A stretch of 64,000 bases of DNA from an uncultured Sulfurovum sp. Its GTDB lineage: Bacteria > Campylobacterota > Campylobacteria > Campylobacterales > Sulfurovaceae. The translations under genes were made by a program, and so were the position numbers. The DNA lies in assembly GCA_902727935.1 (NCBI GenBank), contig CACVAX010000013.1:1-64000 (forward strand), given 5' to 3'. The notes below the pieces were generated by a model that saw only the letters and a list, made by a program, of their open reading frames with translations, had not been told where the DNA came from and searched no databases. Positions within the stretch are counted from its first letter, which is position 1; each line of letters opens with the position of its first letter. Of this stretch, positions 22,178 to 31,515 are shown piece by piece.

Positions 22178-22258
22178 TTAATGGGCTTTAAGTCCCCGTT
22201 GACTGTCTTCTAAATCCATTCGGATAGCGTAAACATGTCTCCATGCCAACAAGCACAT
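22178..22258 (-). CDS. Possible 26-codon leader ORF upstream of atpE
   Basis: A short frame MCLLAWRHVYAIRMDLEDSQ... ending RGLKAH lies between the candidate promoter and the atpE start. AGGT is about 10 bases upstream. Its composition looks protein-like, but it could equally be an untranslated leader. No conservation data are available to me. Confidence 0.25.
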   Translation of the reverse strand: MCLLAWRHVYAIRMDLEDSQRGLKAH

Positions 22259-22302
22259 AAATGCGACCTGTTTCCCTACTAGAGATTTATAATAACGATG
22301 AA

Positions 22303-22308
22303 ATTATA
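22303..22308 (-). promoter_or_regulatory. -10 box for atpE
   Basis: TTGGTTATAAT on the minus strand gives an extended-type -10 about 140 bases before atpE. Confidence 0.4.
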
Positions 22309-22352
22309 ACCAATATAACTTACAAAGGGTTAAAATAAATCAAGGTAAATCT

Positions 22353-24488
22353 CTACAATATATATGCAGGAGTACAAAGCTCCACTTTTTTACCTTTTTG
22401 CTCTAAAACAATGATATTAATATTATCACCAATGTTATAACGCTCTTCTAAGTTATTGACGCGCTCTTTGGCTACTTTTGAAATATGCAGTAATGCATCA
22501 AAACCATCTGGCATTTCAATAAACATTCCAAATTCTACAATTTTCTTAATTTTTCCAGCATATTGCTTATTAATCTCATACACCATCTGTTTTTTAACAG
22601 GAGCAGAGGTAATATCATCTATAAATGCTTTAGCATCCTCAACACTCTCTTTAGAATCACCTGTAATTTTTACTTGATTATTGTCTCTATCAATGTCTAT
22701 GGCTACACCATATTGTTCAATAATCTCACGAATTGTTCCCCCACCTTTTCCAATAATGGCTGGAATATGTGACGCATCAATATCAAATGTCGTAAAACTT
22801 GGAAGAGCAGAGCTTGGATTCATATCTACAAGTGCTTTTTCCATAATATTTAAGATATGTAAACGTCCTTCTTTGGCTTGATAAAGTGCATCTTTTAAAA
22901 CTTCTGCCTCAATACCACCCAATTTAATATCCATTTGCATGGCCGTAATGCCATCTGATGTACCTGTAATTTTAAAGTCCATATCGCCATCATGATCTTC
23001 TAAGCCCATAATATCTGTTAAAACACAATGTTTTACACCATCCGTTACAAGACCCATAGCAATACCAGCCACAAGCTTAGAGGTTTCAACTTCTGCTGCT
23101 TTAAGTGCTAAAGAACCTCCACAAACTGTTGCCATAGAAGATGAACCATTAGACTCTAAAATTTCAGAAACCAAACGTACTGTTCCTTCTCTTCTAAGAT
23201 CAAGTGTTGGTTCTATTCCACGTTTACCAAGATTACCATGACCGAGTTCTCTTCTTCCTGGTGCTCTTGCTGGTTTTGCTTCACCCACTGAAAAACCTGG
23301 AAAGTTGTAATGTACCATAAAAGTCTCATAAAGTGCATTTTTTGACCCTATTAAATCATAGGCTTGAGCAGCTTTAGCATCACCCAAAGTTGCCGTCACT
23401 AATGCCTGTGTTTGTCCCCTTGTAAAAAGACATGAACCATGTACAGACGGTAAAATATTGGTCTCAATATCAATGTTACGTACCTCATCCAAGGCTCGAC
23501 CATCAGCACGAACTGACTTCTCTAAAATAAGTGAACGAACAACAGCTTTTTTGTACAGCTCTAGCATTTTAGAAAGTAATTTTTTATCTACCTCTTCACC
23601 TTTTTCTTCTAAAGCATTCATAATGTTTTCACGGACTTTTTTAAGTTCTTGACTTCTTTCTGATTTTGCCATAGATTGTACAGCCAATGAAACTGCTTGG
23701 GCATAATTATCTTCAATAAATTTATACAGTGTTTCATCTTCTTGCTCTTCAACAAGTTCAAGTTCAAGTATTTCTTTTTTAGCAATTTTAAAATCTACTT
23801 CATAAGCAGAACTTGCTTGTTTAATGGCTGATTGAGCAATATCAATAATCTCTAAAAATTCATCTTCTTCCAATTCATTGCTATTTTGTACAGCTTCAGA
23901 ATTTTCAGAAGCATGTACACACATTTCAATCATCAAGACATCTGAACCAGAACCTACCACCAATAAATCAAGGGTTGAGTCTTCTTGTTCGAGAAGTGTA
24001 GGATTAATAAGTACTTCATCTTCTATTTTACCAAGACGTATAGCTGCAAGTGCCTGGTTGACTTGAATATCTGAAGTATACAATGCTGCAGAAGCTGCAT
24101 GTAGGGCTGCTACTTGCATATCAACTGATGGGTCAGCAGAAAGTACTGTAATGGTTAAAACCACAGGATAATTAAAGCCTTTAGGAAAGAGTGGTCTAAT
24201 TGAACGGTCAACAATTCGTGAAGTTAAAGTTTCAAAATCACCTGGTTTAGTTTCTCTTTTTATAAAACCACCTGGTATTTTTGCTGCTGCGTATGCTTTT
24301 TCAACATATTGAACGGTTAAGGGTAAAAAATCTTCTTCCACAGCTTTAGGGTCAATGGCAATGGCAGCCAAAAGTACAGCATCACCACATTGATACATGA
24401 CAGCTCCACTGGCTTGTTTTGCTACTTTATTAAACCCATACTTCTCTTCTAAATTATTACAACTTACTACAATGTTTTGTTCGCTCAT
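22353..24488 (-). CDS. pnp: Polynucleotide phosphorylase
   Basis: 711-residue 3'-5' phosphorolytic exoribonuclease of RNA decay; normal length. Two RNase PH-like domains (about 10-145 and 320-545) flank a helical domain. Phosphate and catalytic features include APGRRELGHGNLGKR and the acidic HDGDMDFKITGTSDG. A KH domain with GKGGGTIREI (about 584-593) and an S1 domain (about 635-705, GKIKKIVEFGMFIEM) follow. Its start overlaps the upstream phosphoribosyltransferase stop (TAATG). Confidence 0.97.
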   Translation of the reverse strand: MSEQNIVVSCNNLEEKYGFNKVAKQASGAVMYQCGDAVLLAAIAIDPKAVEEDFLPLTVQYVEKAYAAAKIPGGFIKRETKPGDFETLTSRIVDRSIRPLFPKGFNYPVVLTITVLSADPSVDMQVAALHAASAALYTSDIQVNQALAAIRLGKIEDEVLINPTLLEQEDSTLDLLVVGSGSDVLMIEMCVHASENSEAVQNSNELEEDEFLEIIDIAQSAIKQASSAYEVDFKIAKKEILELELVEEQEDETLYKFIEDNYAQAVSLAVQSMAKSERSQELKKVRENIMNALEEKGEEVDKKLLSKMLELYKKAVVRSLILEKSVRADGRALDEVRNIDIETNILPSVHGSCLFTRGQTQALVTATLGDAKAAQAYDLIGSKNALYETFMVHYNFPGFSVGEAKPARAPGRRELGHGNLGKRGIEPTLDLRREGTVRLVSEILESNGSSSMATVCGGSLALKAAEVETSKLVAGIAMGLVTDGVKHCVLTDIMGLEDHDGDMDFKITGTSDGITAMQMDIKLGGIEAEVLKDALYQAKEGRLHILNIMEKALVDMNPSSALPSFTTFDIDASHIPAIIGKGGGTIREIIEQYGVAIDIDRDNNQVKITGDSKESVEDAKAFIDDITSAPVKKQMVYEINKQYAGKIKKIVEFGMFIEMPDGFDALLHISKVAKERVNNLEERYNIGDNINIIVLEQKGKKVELCTPAYIL

Positions 24489-25165
24489 TAATGCTTGTTT
24501 CCTATCTTATTTTTATTCATAATTTCTTCTATCTCTTTAAAACTAAAAGGTTCAATTTCCTCATAATAATACTCAATAGAAATATAATCATCTATCTTAT
24601 GTGGACAAAAAATATTATCACATATCATCACCATGCTTTCATAGACAACATTGTCTAAAACAGGTACGGCAATGAAAATATTTTTAGCCCCCAAAGAAAT
24701 TGCTGTTTTTACAGCTGTCATCATTGTTAATCCTGTTTCCACGCATTCATCTGCTAAAATTACATATTTATCATCTAAGTTTTTTAATCCCTCTCCATTA
24801 CGATATTTTCTCATATAACCTAAAATTTCATCAGAATATTTACTATGTGCTTCATTATAAATATAATCTTTAGGTATATTAAAAGCATGTACCAATGCTT
24901 GATGAATGACCACTTCTTCTGTCTCTCCCACCATTGCAATACTCAACTTAGGATTAATTAATGAGTAAATAGGTTCAGTCAATAAAATATTCATAGGAAC
25001 ATTCAACTCTTTTGCTAAAGCATCAGCAAAGTATACCCCTCCTTCACTAACACCTAAAACAATTGTATTTTCAGAAGAGAACACACGTTTTGGTAGCTCT
25101 TCTATCAACGCTGCCACAGCTTCTTCTCGATTAACAAATAAGGAAGTAGAACCCACCATACTCAC
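24488..25165 (-). CDS. Phosphoribosyltransferase family protein
   Basis: 225-residue type I PRTase-fold protein. The PRPP loop is VILADECVETGLTM (about 131-144), with Glu-Cys-Val where canonical enzymes have Asp-x-Gly/Ala. An early VLGVSEGGVYFADALAKEL matches the PRTase N-terminal strand and loop. The substrate cannot be assigned. A GTG start with GGAGGAAAC is used here; an ATG two codons later is equally possible. It is coupled to pnp downstream and begins at the stop of the MCE gene. Confidence 0.8.
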   Translation of the reverse strand: MSMVGSTSLFVNREEAVAALIEELPKRVFSSENTIVLGVSEGGVYFADALAKELNVPMNILLTEPIYSLINPKLSIAMVGETEEVVIHQALVHAFNIPKDYIYNEAHSKYSDEILGYMRKYRNGEGLKNLDDKYVILADECVETGLTMMTAVKTAISLGAKNIFIAVPVLDNVVYESMVMICDNIFCPHKIDDYISIEYYYEEIEPFSFKEIEEIMNKNKIGNKH

Positions 25166-26695
25166 CTAGTTTCCTCCAGCTGCTGCTGCTGTACCTAAAA
25201 GATTCTTTAAGTCATTGTCCACAAAACTAATTCCTACCCCAGCTGAAATAGAATTAGCACTTGAATTCATCAAGTTATTTCCAGCAATATAAGCATTAAT
25301 ATGTTTAAAGAATTGATAACGCACGGTAGCCGTGACATTAGGATTTGACCCTCTTATATCATTCACAGCATTAAAATCATTGACTTCAGCTGTTAACTTT
25401 AGCGTATCATTTAATGCAAAATAATCAACACCAAAACCACCTTGGCTATCTATAATACCTACACGAAAAAGTAAATCATCATAACGTTTACCATATTGTG
25501 CTGAAAATAAAAAATCACCACTTTCATGAAGTTTATTTCCTGCATAACCTCTGGCAAAACTATCATCTTGTTCAAAAGATGGTTTAGAGGTTAATCCTAG
25601 CATATAATATCTTGTTGGATCTGGTTTTAATGTTAAGTTTAAATGTGATTTTGAATAACCACCATCATCATAGACTTGGTCTGAACGCATTTCTAAATGC
25701 AATTCACTCCGAATGGCTGCATCTAAATATTTATCAATCTTATCCATGGTCTCTGTACCTTCTGTAAAAAAACCATCTACAGAAATTAATGCTTTATTTA
25801 AAGAACTATCTTTGTCTTCAATTGTTTTATTTAGATTGTCTTCTAAACGCACAAACTTATCCATAGCTGTTGGTAATTTGGCATCCAGTGTTGCACTAAC
25901 AGAATTTAAGTATTTTGTAATTTCAGAAATTCTGGACATAATCTTTGGTAAATCCTTGTTAATACTTTTACCTGTTTGCCTAAACTCTTTAGATGTCTCT
26001 GAGAAAGATTGAGAAGTTTTAGTAATTTCCATACTCATACTAGCAAACTTAGAAATTGTCTCATCTGCATTTAAAATTGCTTTGTTTGCATTAACTAAGG
26101 ATAAATTTGCATTATTAATAATGTTATGAATTGTTTCATTGTCTTCTTTAGAGATAGAAGCTAAAAGTGATGAAAATTCTTGTAAATTCGCCAAAGTACT
26201 TTGAATATCTTCTTTACCACCTGAATTAAAGATATCTCTAACATCTCTGACTAAAAGTGTAATTTCTTTAAAAGCTGCATCAGCAGAAGTGGAAGCATCG
26301 GCAATAGAAGAGACTTTTTCTTCTTTGCTTAACAATTGATTTGCTTGAAGCATGATTACCGAAACACCTGGTTTAATATCTAAAAATTTTCCACCTAATA
26401 AAGAATCTTGTGAAATAGTAATAATAGAATCATCAGGAATTTGCACCCCTTTATCTATCATTAAATGTGTTTGTACTTCATTCTTGGCTAAAGTAACTTT
26501 TTCAACATAGCCAATATCAACGCCTTTTAACTTAACTTTCGCTTTATCTTTTAAACCAGAACCATCTTCTATCTGTGCTAATACAGGATAAGATTCTTTA
26601 AATAAATTGTCAAAACTACTCAATTGAGAAAGTAATCCCAATAAAAAAAACAGTGACAATGTGATAAAAAGACCTACTTTAGCTTCTGTACCCAT
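25166..26695 (-). CDS. MlaD/MCE family lipid-transport protein
   Basis: 509-residue protein starting MGTEAKVGLFITLSLFFLLG, with AAGGT upstream; a longer frame overlaps lptD. One inner-membrane anchor (about 6-26) precedes an MCE domain (about 35-110, GSGLKDKAKVKLKGVDIGYV), the lipid-binding barrel of Mla-type transporters. A long helical region follows (150-330). The last 140 residues are beta-rich with alternating strands (YYMLGLTSKPSFEQDDSF and FRVGIIDSQGGFGVDYF) resembling an outer-membrane barrel segment. It adjoins lptD, pointing to envelope lipid transport. Confidence 0.85.
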   Translation of the reverse strand: MGTEAKVGLFITLSLFFLLGLLSQLSSFDNLFKESYPVLAQIEDGSGLKDKAKVKLKGVDIGYVEKVTLAKNEVQTHLMIDKGVQIPDDSIITISQDSLLGGKFLDIKPGVSVIMLQANQLLSKEEKVSSIADASTSADAAFKEITLLVRDVRDIFNSGGKEDIQSTLANLQEFSSLLASISKEDNETIHNIINNANLSLVNANKAILNADETISKFASMSMEITKTSQSFSETSKEFRQTGKSINKDLPKIMSRISEITKYLNSVSATLDAKLPTAMDKFVRLEDNLNKTIEDKDSSLNKALISVDGFFTEGTETMDKIDKYLDAAIRSELHLEMRSDQVYDDGGYSKSHLNLTLKPDPTRYYMLGLTSKPSFEQDDSFARGYAGNKLHESGDFLFSAQYGKRYDDLLFRVGIIDSQGGFGVDYFALNDTLKLTAEVNDFNAVNDIRGSNPNVTATVRYQFFKHINAYIAGNNLMNSSANSISAGVGISFVDNDLKNLLGTAAAAGGN

Positions 26696-26696
26696 T

Positions 26697-28772
26697 CTAA
26701 CTACCTTGTGAAGAAAATTCTTGTTCGACACTTTTGGAAATGCCACCTAAAGGGTTTAAGTTCAATTCAAAATAAATCATATTATTTGTAAATGAACTGT
26801 CTACATTAGGAATTTGTTCTTGCCCAATACTGACCGTTGCACCCCAACATTTTTGCTTATGTGTCCAACCTACATTCCATTGATGACTAAATTGTTGAGA
26901 CAAATCATAATCAGCAGAGCTAAACCACTGATTATGTTTATTATAGTTTTGTATAAATTTAGCATTTATAAAACTGGTTTTTTCGTTATTTAATAAAAAA
27001 TCATTATTGTAAAAATGTGTTAACATTATATCATAGTTGCTTTGATTATACGCCAGTGAAGAAGTTAATGAATGTATGGCACTTTTATCTAAGGAATAAA
27101 AAAGATTTGAATATAAATTTAAATTCTCTACGCTGTACCCAAACTCATTATTAATATCACCCTTATTGAGTGTTTCTTCTGAAAACTTAACAAATGCCAA
27201 ACGATGAAAAAGATTCATCTCTAAGGCTTTATTATAATAATATTGACTCAAACCCAATGAAATATTTTCTTTTTCTGTTTGTGTCACAAATAATTCTTGT
27301 TGTTCATCATTTAAATTTGTATATTCAACAGGAGTCTCATTTTCAAAACTGGGTTTAGTATAGACAAAAGAGGGATGCAAAGTATGCGTATTCTCCCCAT
27401 AGGCTTTGACCAAATCTGAAGAGAGTTCCAAACGATGATAATTTCGATAATAACGATAATTTTCACTAGATTGATTTAAATTTGAAAAAAATACATCTGA
27501 TAAATAGAGGTTTTCAGAAAGTGTTAAATCTAGGTAATCATTAAAAAATGAATCATAATAAGTAATGGGTAAATCAAATTGTGTCTGATGTGCACGTGAA
27601 CCTCTAACTCTTGTATAATTATGTATACGTGCATCAAACGTATAAAAGAGTTTATCAGAAAATAAATAATTCATAAAACGGTGATAATGTAGCGTAGGCA
27701 ATTCTTGTATGGTTTCTTGATTATCTTCTTTAGAAATATCAATATAATACTTCGCATATAATCCAAAGTAGTCATTGTCATCATAAGCAAAAGCATTAAC
27801 ACGTGACTCAATTAAATTCGAAGAAATAAGTCCTGAAGCTGTCTCTTTTTGTAAGTTCAGATACTCTAAACCATTCAAATAGGTTGAGTTAATAAAAAGT
27901 CCACTTTGATAACTATCTAAAAATTCTGACTTAGGTAAAATATCCGTAGAAGAGTAGAGAAACTCAAAACCATAATGCTCTTGATTTAAATCATTTTTTG
28001 TCGCATAACTATTATTATTTCTAAAATACCCTGTTCTAAATGTTCCTTTTGAATGATTTGAATCAACAAAACGTGTTGTAAGGTGTGTACCAAAACCTCT
28101 ATTGGTTCTTATTTGAGGATTTAATTCAATATCTACGTTATGCTTTGCTACATAAAAAAGAGGTTGTTCATAAACAAAACCTTCAATATCTGAAATCCTA
28201 AATTGAGGAAATAACAAACCAGAAGTTCGTTTATTAATGGTCGGAAATGCCATGTAAGGAAAATAAAAAATAGGGGTATCATAAAAAGAGAGTTTCGCAT
28301 CAGAGAGAGTCATAAACTCTTTTTCTTTTCTATAATGTGCTTCAGCAAATTCTATTGTCCAATCAGGATTCTTTTTATCACAAGATGACAATACAGAATT
28401 CAGAATTTTATAATCTTCCTTTTCTTTTATCGCCTCTTTAGCTGATATCCATAAATCTTGCTCTGTTGTTAAAAGTAGGTCTTTAAAGTCTACAGCTTTA
28501 GAAGAGGTATCAATATGCAATGTTTCAGAGGAAAGCTTTGTTTCATCTTCACGAATCATCTCAACACCCCCATACAATATGAGTTCTGAACTGTTCTTAT
28601 CATACGTAGCTCTACCTGCTTTTAGTAACGCACCATCATACAATAGAACAACATCACCTTTGGCTTCAAAAAAGTCTTTTGTTGATTGAACCTCTGAAGC
28701 AAATACTTCAATTGTTTCTTTCCCAAATAGAACCGTGGTCAACAATAGAAATATAGTAAAAAAACTACGCAT
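26697..28772 (-). CDS. lptD: LPS-assembly protein LptD
   Basis: 691-residue outer-membrane LPS translocon. Signal peptide MRSFFTIFLLLTTVLFG. The N-terminal OstA/jellyroll domain (about 20-140) has GDVVLLYDGALLKAGRATYD. The C-terminal barrel (about 180-690) is rich in alternating aromatic strands. Cys residues in NSVLSSCDKKNPDW and HKQKCWGATV fit the disulfide pattern of the family. The stop lies one base before the MCE gene start. Somewhat shorter than the E. coli protein, as usual in this phylum. Confidence 0.92.
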   Translation of the reverse strand: MRSFFTIFLLLTTVLFGKETIEVFASEVQSTKDFFEAKGDVVLLYDGALLKAGRATYDKNSSELILYGGVEMIREDETKLSSETLHIDTSSKAVDFKDLLLTTEQDLWISAKEAIKEKEDYKILNSVLSSCDKKNPDWTIEFAEAHYRKEKEFMTLSDAKLSFYDTPIFYFPYMAFPTINKRTSGLLFPQFRISDIEGFVYEQPLFYVAKHNVDIELNPQIRTNRGFGTHLTTRFVDSNHSKGTFRTGYFRNNNSYATKNDLNQEHYGFEFLYSSTDILPKSEFLDSYQSGLFINSTYLNGLEYLNLQKETASGLISSNLIESRVNAFAYDDNDYFGLYAKYYIDISKEDNQETIQELPTLHYHRFMNYLFSDKLFYTFDARIHNYTRVRGSRAHQTQFDLPITYYDSFFNDYLDLTLSENLYLSDVFFSNLNQSSENYRYYRNYHRLELSSDLVKAYGENTHTLHPSFVYTKPSFENETPVEYTNLNDEQQELFVTQTEKENISLGLSQYYYNKALEMNLFHRLAFVKFSEETLNKGDINNEFGYSVENLNLYSNLFYSLDKSAIHSLTSSLAYNQSNYDIMLTHFYNNDFLLNNEKTSFINAKFIQNYNKHNQWFSSADYDLSQQFSHQWNVGWTHKQKCWGATVSIGQEQIPNVDSSFTNNMIYFELNLNPLGGISKSVEQEFSSQGS

Positions 28773-28809
28773 TTAACTCCAAAAACTTTTAAATCATTCA
28801 AAAGTTATT

Positions 28810-30087
28810 TTATTTATTTAAAACCTGATAAGCAATATCCGTACGACATTGTTTTCCAGCAAAGTGAACTTGACCCACCAACATATAGGCACGTTTTTGT
28901 GCCTCTGCAATCGTATCACCCATACCCACACACACCAACACACGACCACCTGTTGCTAAAAGTTCTCCACCCTCTCCACGTGAAACACCAGCATAAGAGA
29001 TATGTGCATGTTCAGCAAAGATTTCATCATGTACAATCTCATCCACAATAATTTCAGCTGGAACCGAAGATTTATAAGGGTAATGCTTCGATGCCATTAC
29101 CACCCCTACAGCAAATTTATTATGAAATTCTATCTTCAAACTCTTAAGGTCATTTGTTGCACCCTTATAAAATAAATCCAACACAGAAGATTTAATAAGA
29201 GGCATAAGCTCTTCACATTCAGGATCTCCAAAACGTACGTTATACTCTAAGATAATTGGCTCACCATTGACCACCATTACGCCAATAAAAAGTACCCCTT
29301 TAAATGGCATACCTTCTGCTTTCATTCCTTCTAAAGTAGGCACAATAACACGTTCATCTAGCTTTTGATAAATTTCATCATTTACTAAAGGTGTTGGAGC
29401 ATACGCACCCATTCCACCTGTGTTTGGACCTTCGTCATTATTGTGCAGTCTTTTATGATCTTGGGCAGCAGGAAGTACCACGTAGTCTTCACCATCACAA
29501 AGTGCAAAAACAGAAAGCTCATACCCATCTAAAAACTCTTCTACAACAATCGAGGTTCCAGCATCACCAAAAGAGTTACCAGAAAGCATTTCACCAGCTG
29601 CTTTTTTAGCTTCGTTGTGGTTTTGTGCAATAATAACCCCTTTACCACCACAAAGACCATCTGCTTTTACCACAATAGGGGCTTCAAGTGACATAATGAA
29701 CTTATACGCTTCTTCCAAAGAGTCTGTCTCAATGTATTTCGCTGTAGGAACATTATGACGTGCTAAAAAATTCTTCATAAAAATTTTGGAACCTTCAAGT
29801 TGTGCAGCTTGAGCAGAAGGACCAAAGATGTTTAATCCTCTACTCTCAAATACATCAACAATCCCAGCTACCAAAGGAGCTTCTGGTCCAACGATTGTTA
29901 GTTCTACATTATTAGCTTCACAAAAGTCAGCCAATTCATTAAAGTCAGAAATGTCTAAATTAGTTCCCAACTCATCAGTTGCACCATTACCTGGAGCAAA
30001 ATATAAACCATCTACTTTTTCATCTTTTTGAAGTGCCATTCCAATAGAGTATTCACGTCCACCAGCACCTATTATTAATACATTCAC
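28810..30087 (-). CDS. purD: Phosphoribosylamine--glycine ligase
   Basis: 425-residue ATP-grasp enzyme of purine synthesis (GAR synthetase). A GTG start giving VNVLIIGAGGREYSI is preferred because GGAG precedes it; a TTG further upstream is weaker. Visible blocks: N-domain IIGAGGREYS, ATP-grasp APIVVKADGLCGGKGVIIA, QDHKRLHNNDEGPNTGGMGA and metal-binding LEYNVRFGDPECEE. The candidate 6S RNA is encoded upstream on the same strand. Confidence 0.95.
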   Translation of the reverse strand: MNVLIIGAGGREYSIGMALQKDEKVDGLYFAPGNGATDELGTNLDISDFNELADFCEANNVELTIVGPEAPLVAGIVDVFESRGLNIFGPSAQAAQLEGSKIFMKNFLARHNVPTAKYIETDSLEEAYKFIMSLEAPIVVKADGLCGGKGVIIAQNHNEAKKAAGEMLSGNSFGDAGTSIVVEEFLDGYELSVFALCDGEDYVVLPAAQDHKRLHNNDEGPNTGGMGAYAPTPLVNDEIYQKLDERVIVPTLEGMKAEGMPFKGVLFIGVMVVNGEPIILEYNVRFGDPECEELMPLIKSSVLDLFYKGATNDLKSLKIEFHNKFAVGVVMASKHYPYKSSVPAEIIVDEIVHDEIFAEHAHISYAGVSRGEGGELLATGGRVLVCVGMGDTIAEAQKRAYMLVGQVHFAGKQCRTDIAYQVLNK

Positions 30088-30239
30088 TACAATATTCTCC
30101 AGAATCAAATTTCGATATTATACACTAATGATTATTTGAAAGTAATTGAAAGAAAAAAGAGTTCAACAATGATATTTAGAATGAAGTGAGAGCATACTGT
30201 AACCAGTCACAAGAACCGTCTGCTAAAGACAGTATTGGT

Positions 30240-30434
30240 AAAAAAGCCCCGAACAGCCGTTCTGCATAGAAGCCGGCCCTAAAAAGCCAACGGTGTAGGA
30301 GAGAGTCATCTTTAGGGGGCATCTTCTTGTCAGCAAAGCTAGACTCAAACGAAGACACCCACACACCAATGAACTACATGTCCCACAATAGATAATGTTG
30401 GACCACAAATAACAGTAGTCGAACCATCCAGGTT
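30240..30434 (-). ncRNA. ssrS: Structured small RNA, possibly 6S RNA
   Basis: A 195-nt transcript is predicted from a good promoter to a GGGGC-TTTTTT end. A 10-bp stem, GGGTGTCTTC with GAAGATGCCC, sits at the exact centre (30317-30326 and 30351-30360). Further out GGTCC pairs with GGGCC at near-equal distances (about 63 nt) on both sides, giving the long rod of 6S RNA. Size, symmetry and position before purD support 6S, but I cannot run a covariance model. The remaining parts of the 30109-30603 gap show further hairpins (ATACTGT/ACAGTAT at about 30193-30236) and no convincing gene. Confidence 0.55.
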
Positions 30435-30440
30435 AAAAAT

Positions 30441-30469
30441 AGTATAGCAAAAATATTAGAGAATGTCAC
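30441..30469 (-). promoter_or_regulatory. Sigma70 promoter of the small RNA
   Basis: GTGACA (30469-30464), a 17-bp spacer and TATACT (30446-30441) on the minus strand, unusually close to consensus for this AT-rich genome, with an A start about seven bases further on. Confidence 0.6.
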
Positions 30470-30603
30470 TCTTTTCTAAGATTTTTTATTAAAAAGCTAC
30501 AAATAAATAATCTTCTTTTTCCAAATGTAATGCCATTGCTATACAAGTACTAATATCTAAACTCATTTAAGAGTGAATCTCAACACTTTTAAAACATTTT
30601 TCT

Positions 30604-31503
30604 CTAATAACTCTTAGGAGCATACTCTTCGTTAAAAAACTCATCATTATAAGGGTCATAATGAGGAACAATCAACCAATCTTTTTTAGAATCCAATGAG
30701 CGAATTTTCTCTTCAATATGGTCTGAAATTCTATGAGCATCAAGCAGATACATCTTCGGATGAAAAACCAAATGAAACTCCACAAAGTTGGTTGAACCGT
30801 CTGTTCTTGTCTTTAGCCAATGATAAGAAGTTACCTCTTTATCCGTTTCTAAAATATTATGAATGGCTTCTACAATCTCATCATCTAATGCTTTATCTAA
30901 AAGTATTTCAATTCCCTCTACAATTATTTCATAAGCAGAATAAATAATATAAACCCCTATAGCAAAACCAAAAATAGCATCCACTATTTCTAAACCAGTA
31001 AAATACACAATCCCCAAAGCCAATAAAACAGCAGAATTTGCCCATAAATCTGTCTGATAATGTAAAGCATCTGATTTTATCACCAAATTATCTGTTTCTT
31101 TTGCTACCAATAATAAGTACCGTACCAAAGTGAAAGTAACCACAATAGAAATAAGCATCACCATAATAGCAGGAGTTAATAAAGTAGTTTCTGTCCCATG
31201 AATGGCTTTTTGAACAGCTTCATACATAATGTACAAACCAGAAAGTGTAATAATCGTTCCCTCAATCACAGCTGCGATGGCTTGAACTTTTCCTTTTCCA
31301 TATTGAAACTCTTTCGTGGCTTTCTCTTCAGATTTTTTAATGGCAAAAAAGTTAAAAACAGAGATAAGTGTGTCAAGCAAGGAGTCAATTGCTGAAGCCA
31401 AAACAGCCACAGAACCAGAGGCAATACCGATGACAAATTTCAATATGGTTAAACAAGTGGCGACAACAGAGGCAACAATGGTGGCTTTTTTTTGTGGTGA
31501 CAT
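30604..31503 (-). CDS. Cation diffusion facilitator (CDF) metal exporter
   Basis: 299-residue inner-membrane divalent-cation/proton antiporter (Zn, Fe, Co or Mn class). Six helices span about 8-210. Metal-site motifs are AIDSLLD (about 38-44) in TM2 and ALHYQTD (about 147-153) in TM5. A cytoplasmic C-terminal domain (about 210-290) has SYHWLKTRTDGST and VEFHLVFHP. The DxxxD/HxxxD arrangement resembles FieF/YiiP. GGAGTAGGG precedes the ATG. It follows the methyltransferase gene by 12 bases in the same direction. Confidence 0.9.
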   Translation of the reverse strand: MSPQKKATIVASVVATCLTILKFVIGIASGSVAVLASAIDSLLDTLISVFNFFAIKKSEEKATKEFQYGKGKVQAIAAVIEGTIITLSGLYIMYEAVQKAIHGTETTLLTPAIMVMLISIVVTFTLVRYLLLVAKETDNLVIKSDALHYQTDLWANSAVLLALGIVYFTGLEIVDAIFGFAIGVYIIYSAYEIIVEGIEILLDKALDDEIVEAIHNILETDKEVTSYHWLKTRTDGSTNFVEFHLVFHPKMYLLDAHRISDHIEEKIRSLDSKKDWLIVPHYDPYNDEFFNEEYAPKSY

Positions 31504-31515
31504 CCCTACTCCTAA

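Noticed and set aside
22353-24488. Several 60-70 codon frames on the plus strand within pnp
   Set aside because: They are shadows of the strongly conserved pnp frame with no ribosome sites or recognisable domains.
30176-30408. Two overlapping minus-strand frames of 61-62 codons in the purD upstream gap
   Set aside because: They lack good ribosome sites, have unlikely compositions and coincide with the highly structured candidate RNA and its T tract, so they are taken as chance frames.
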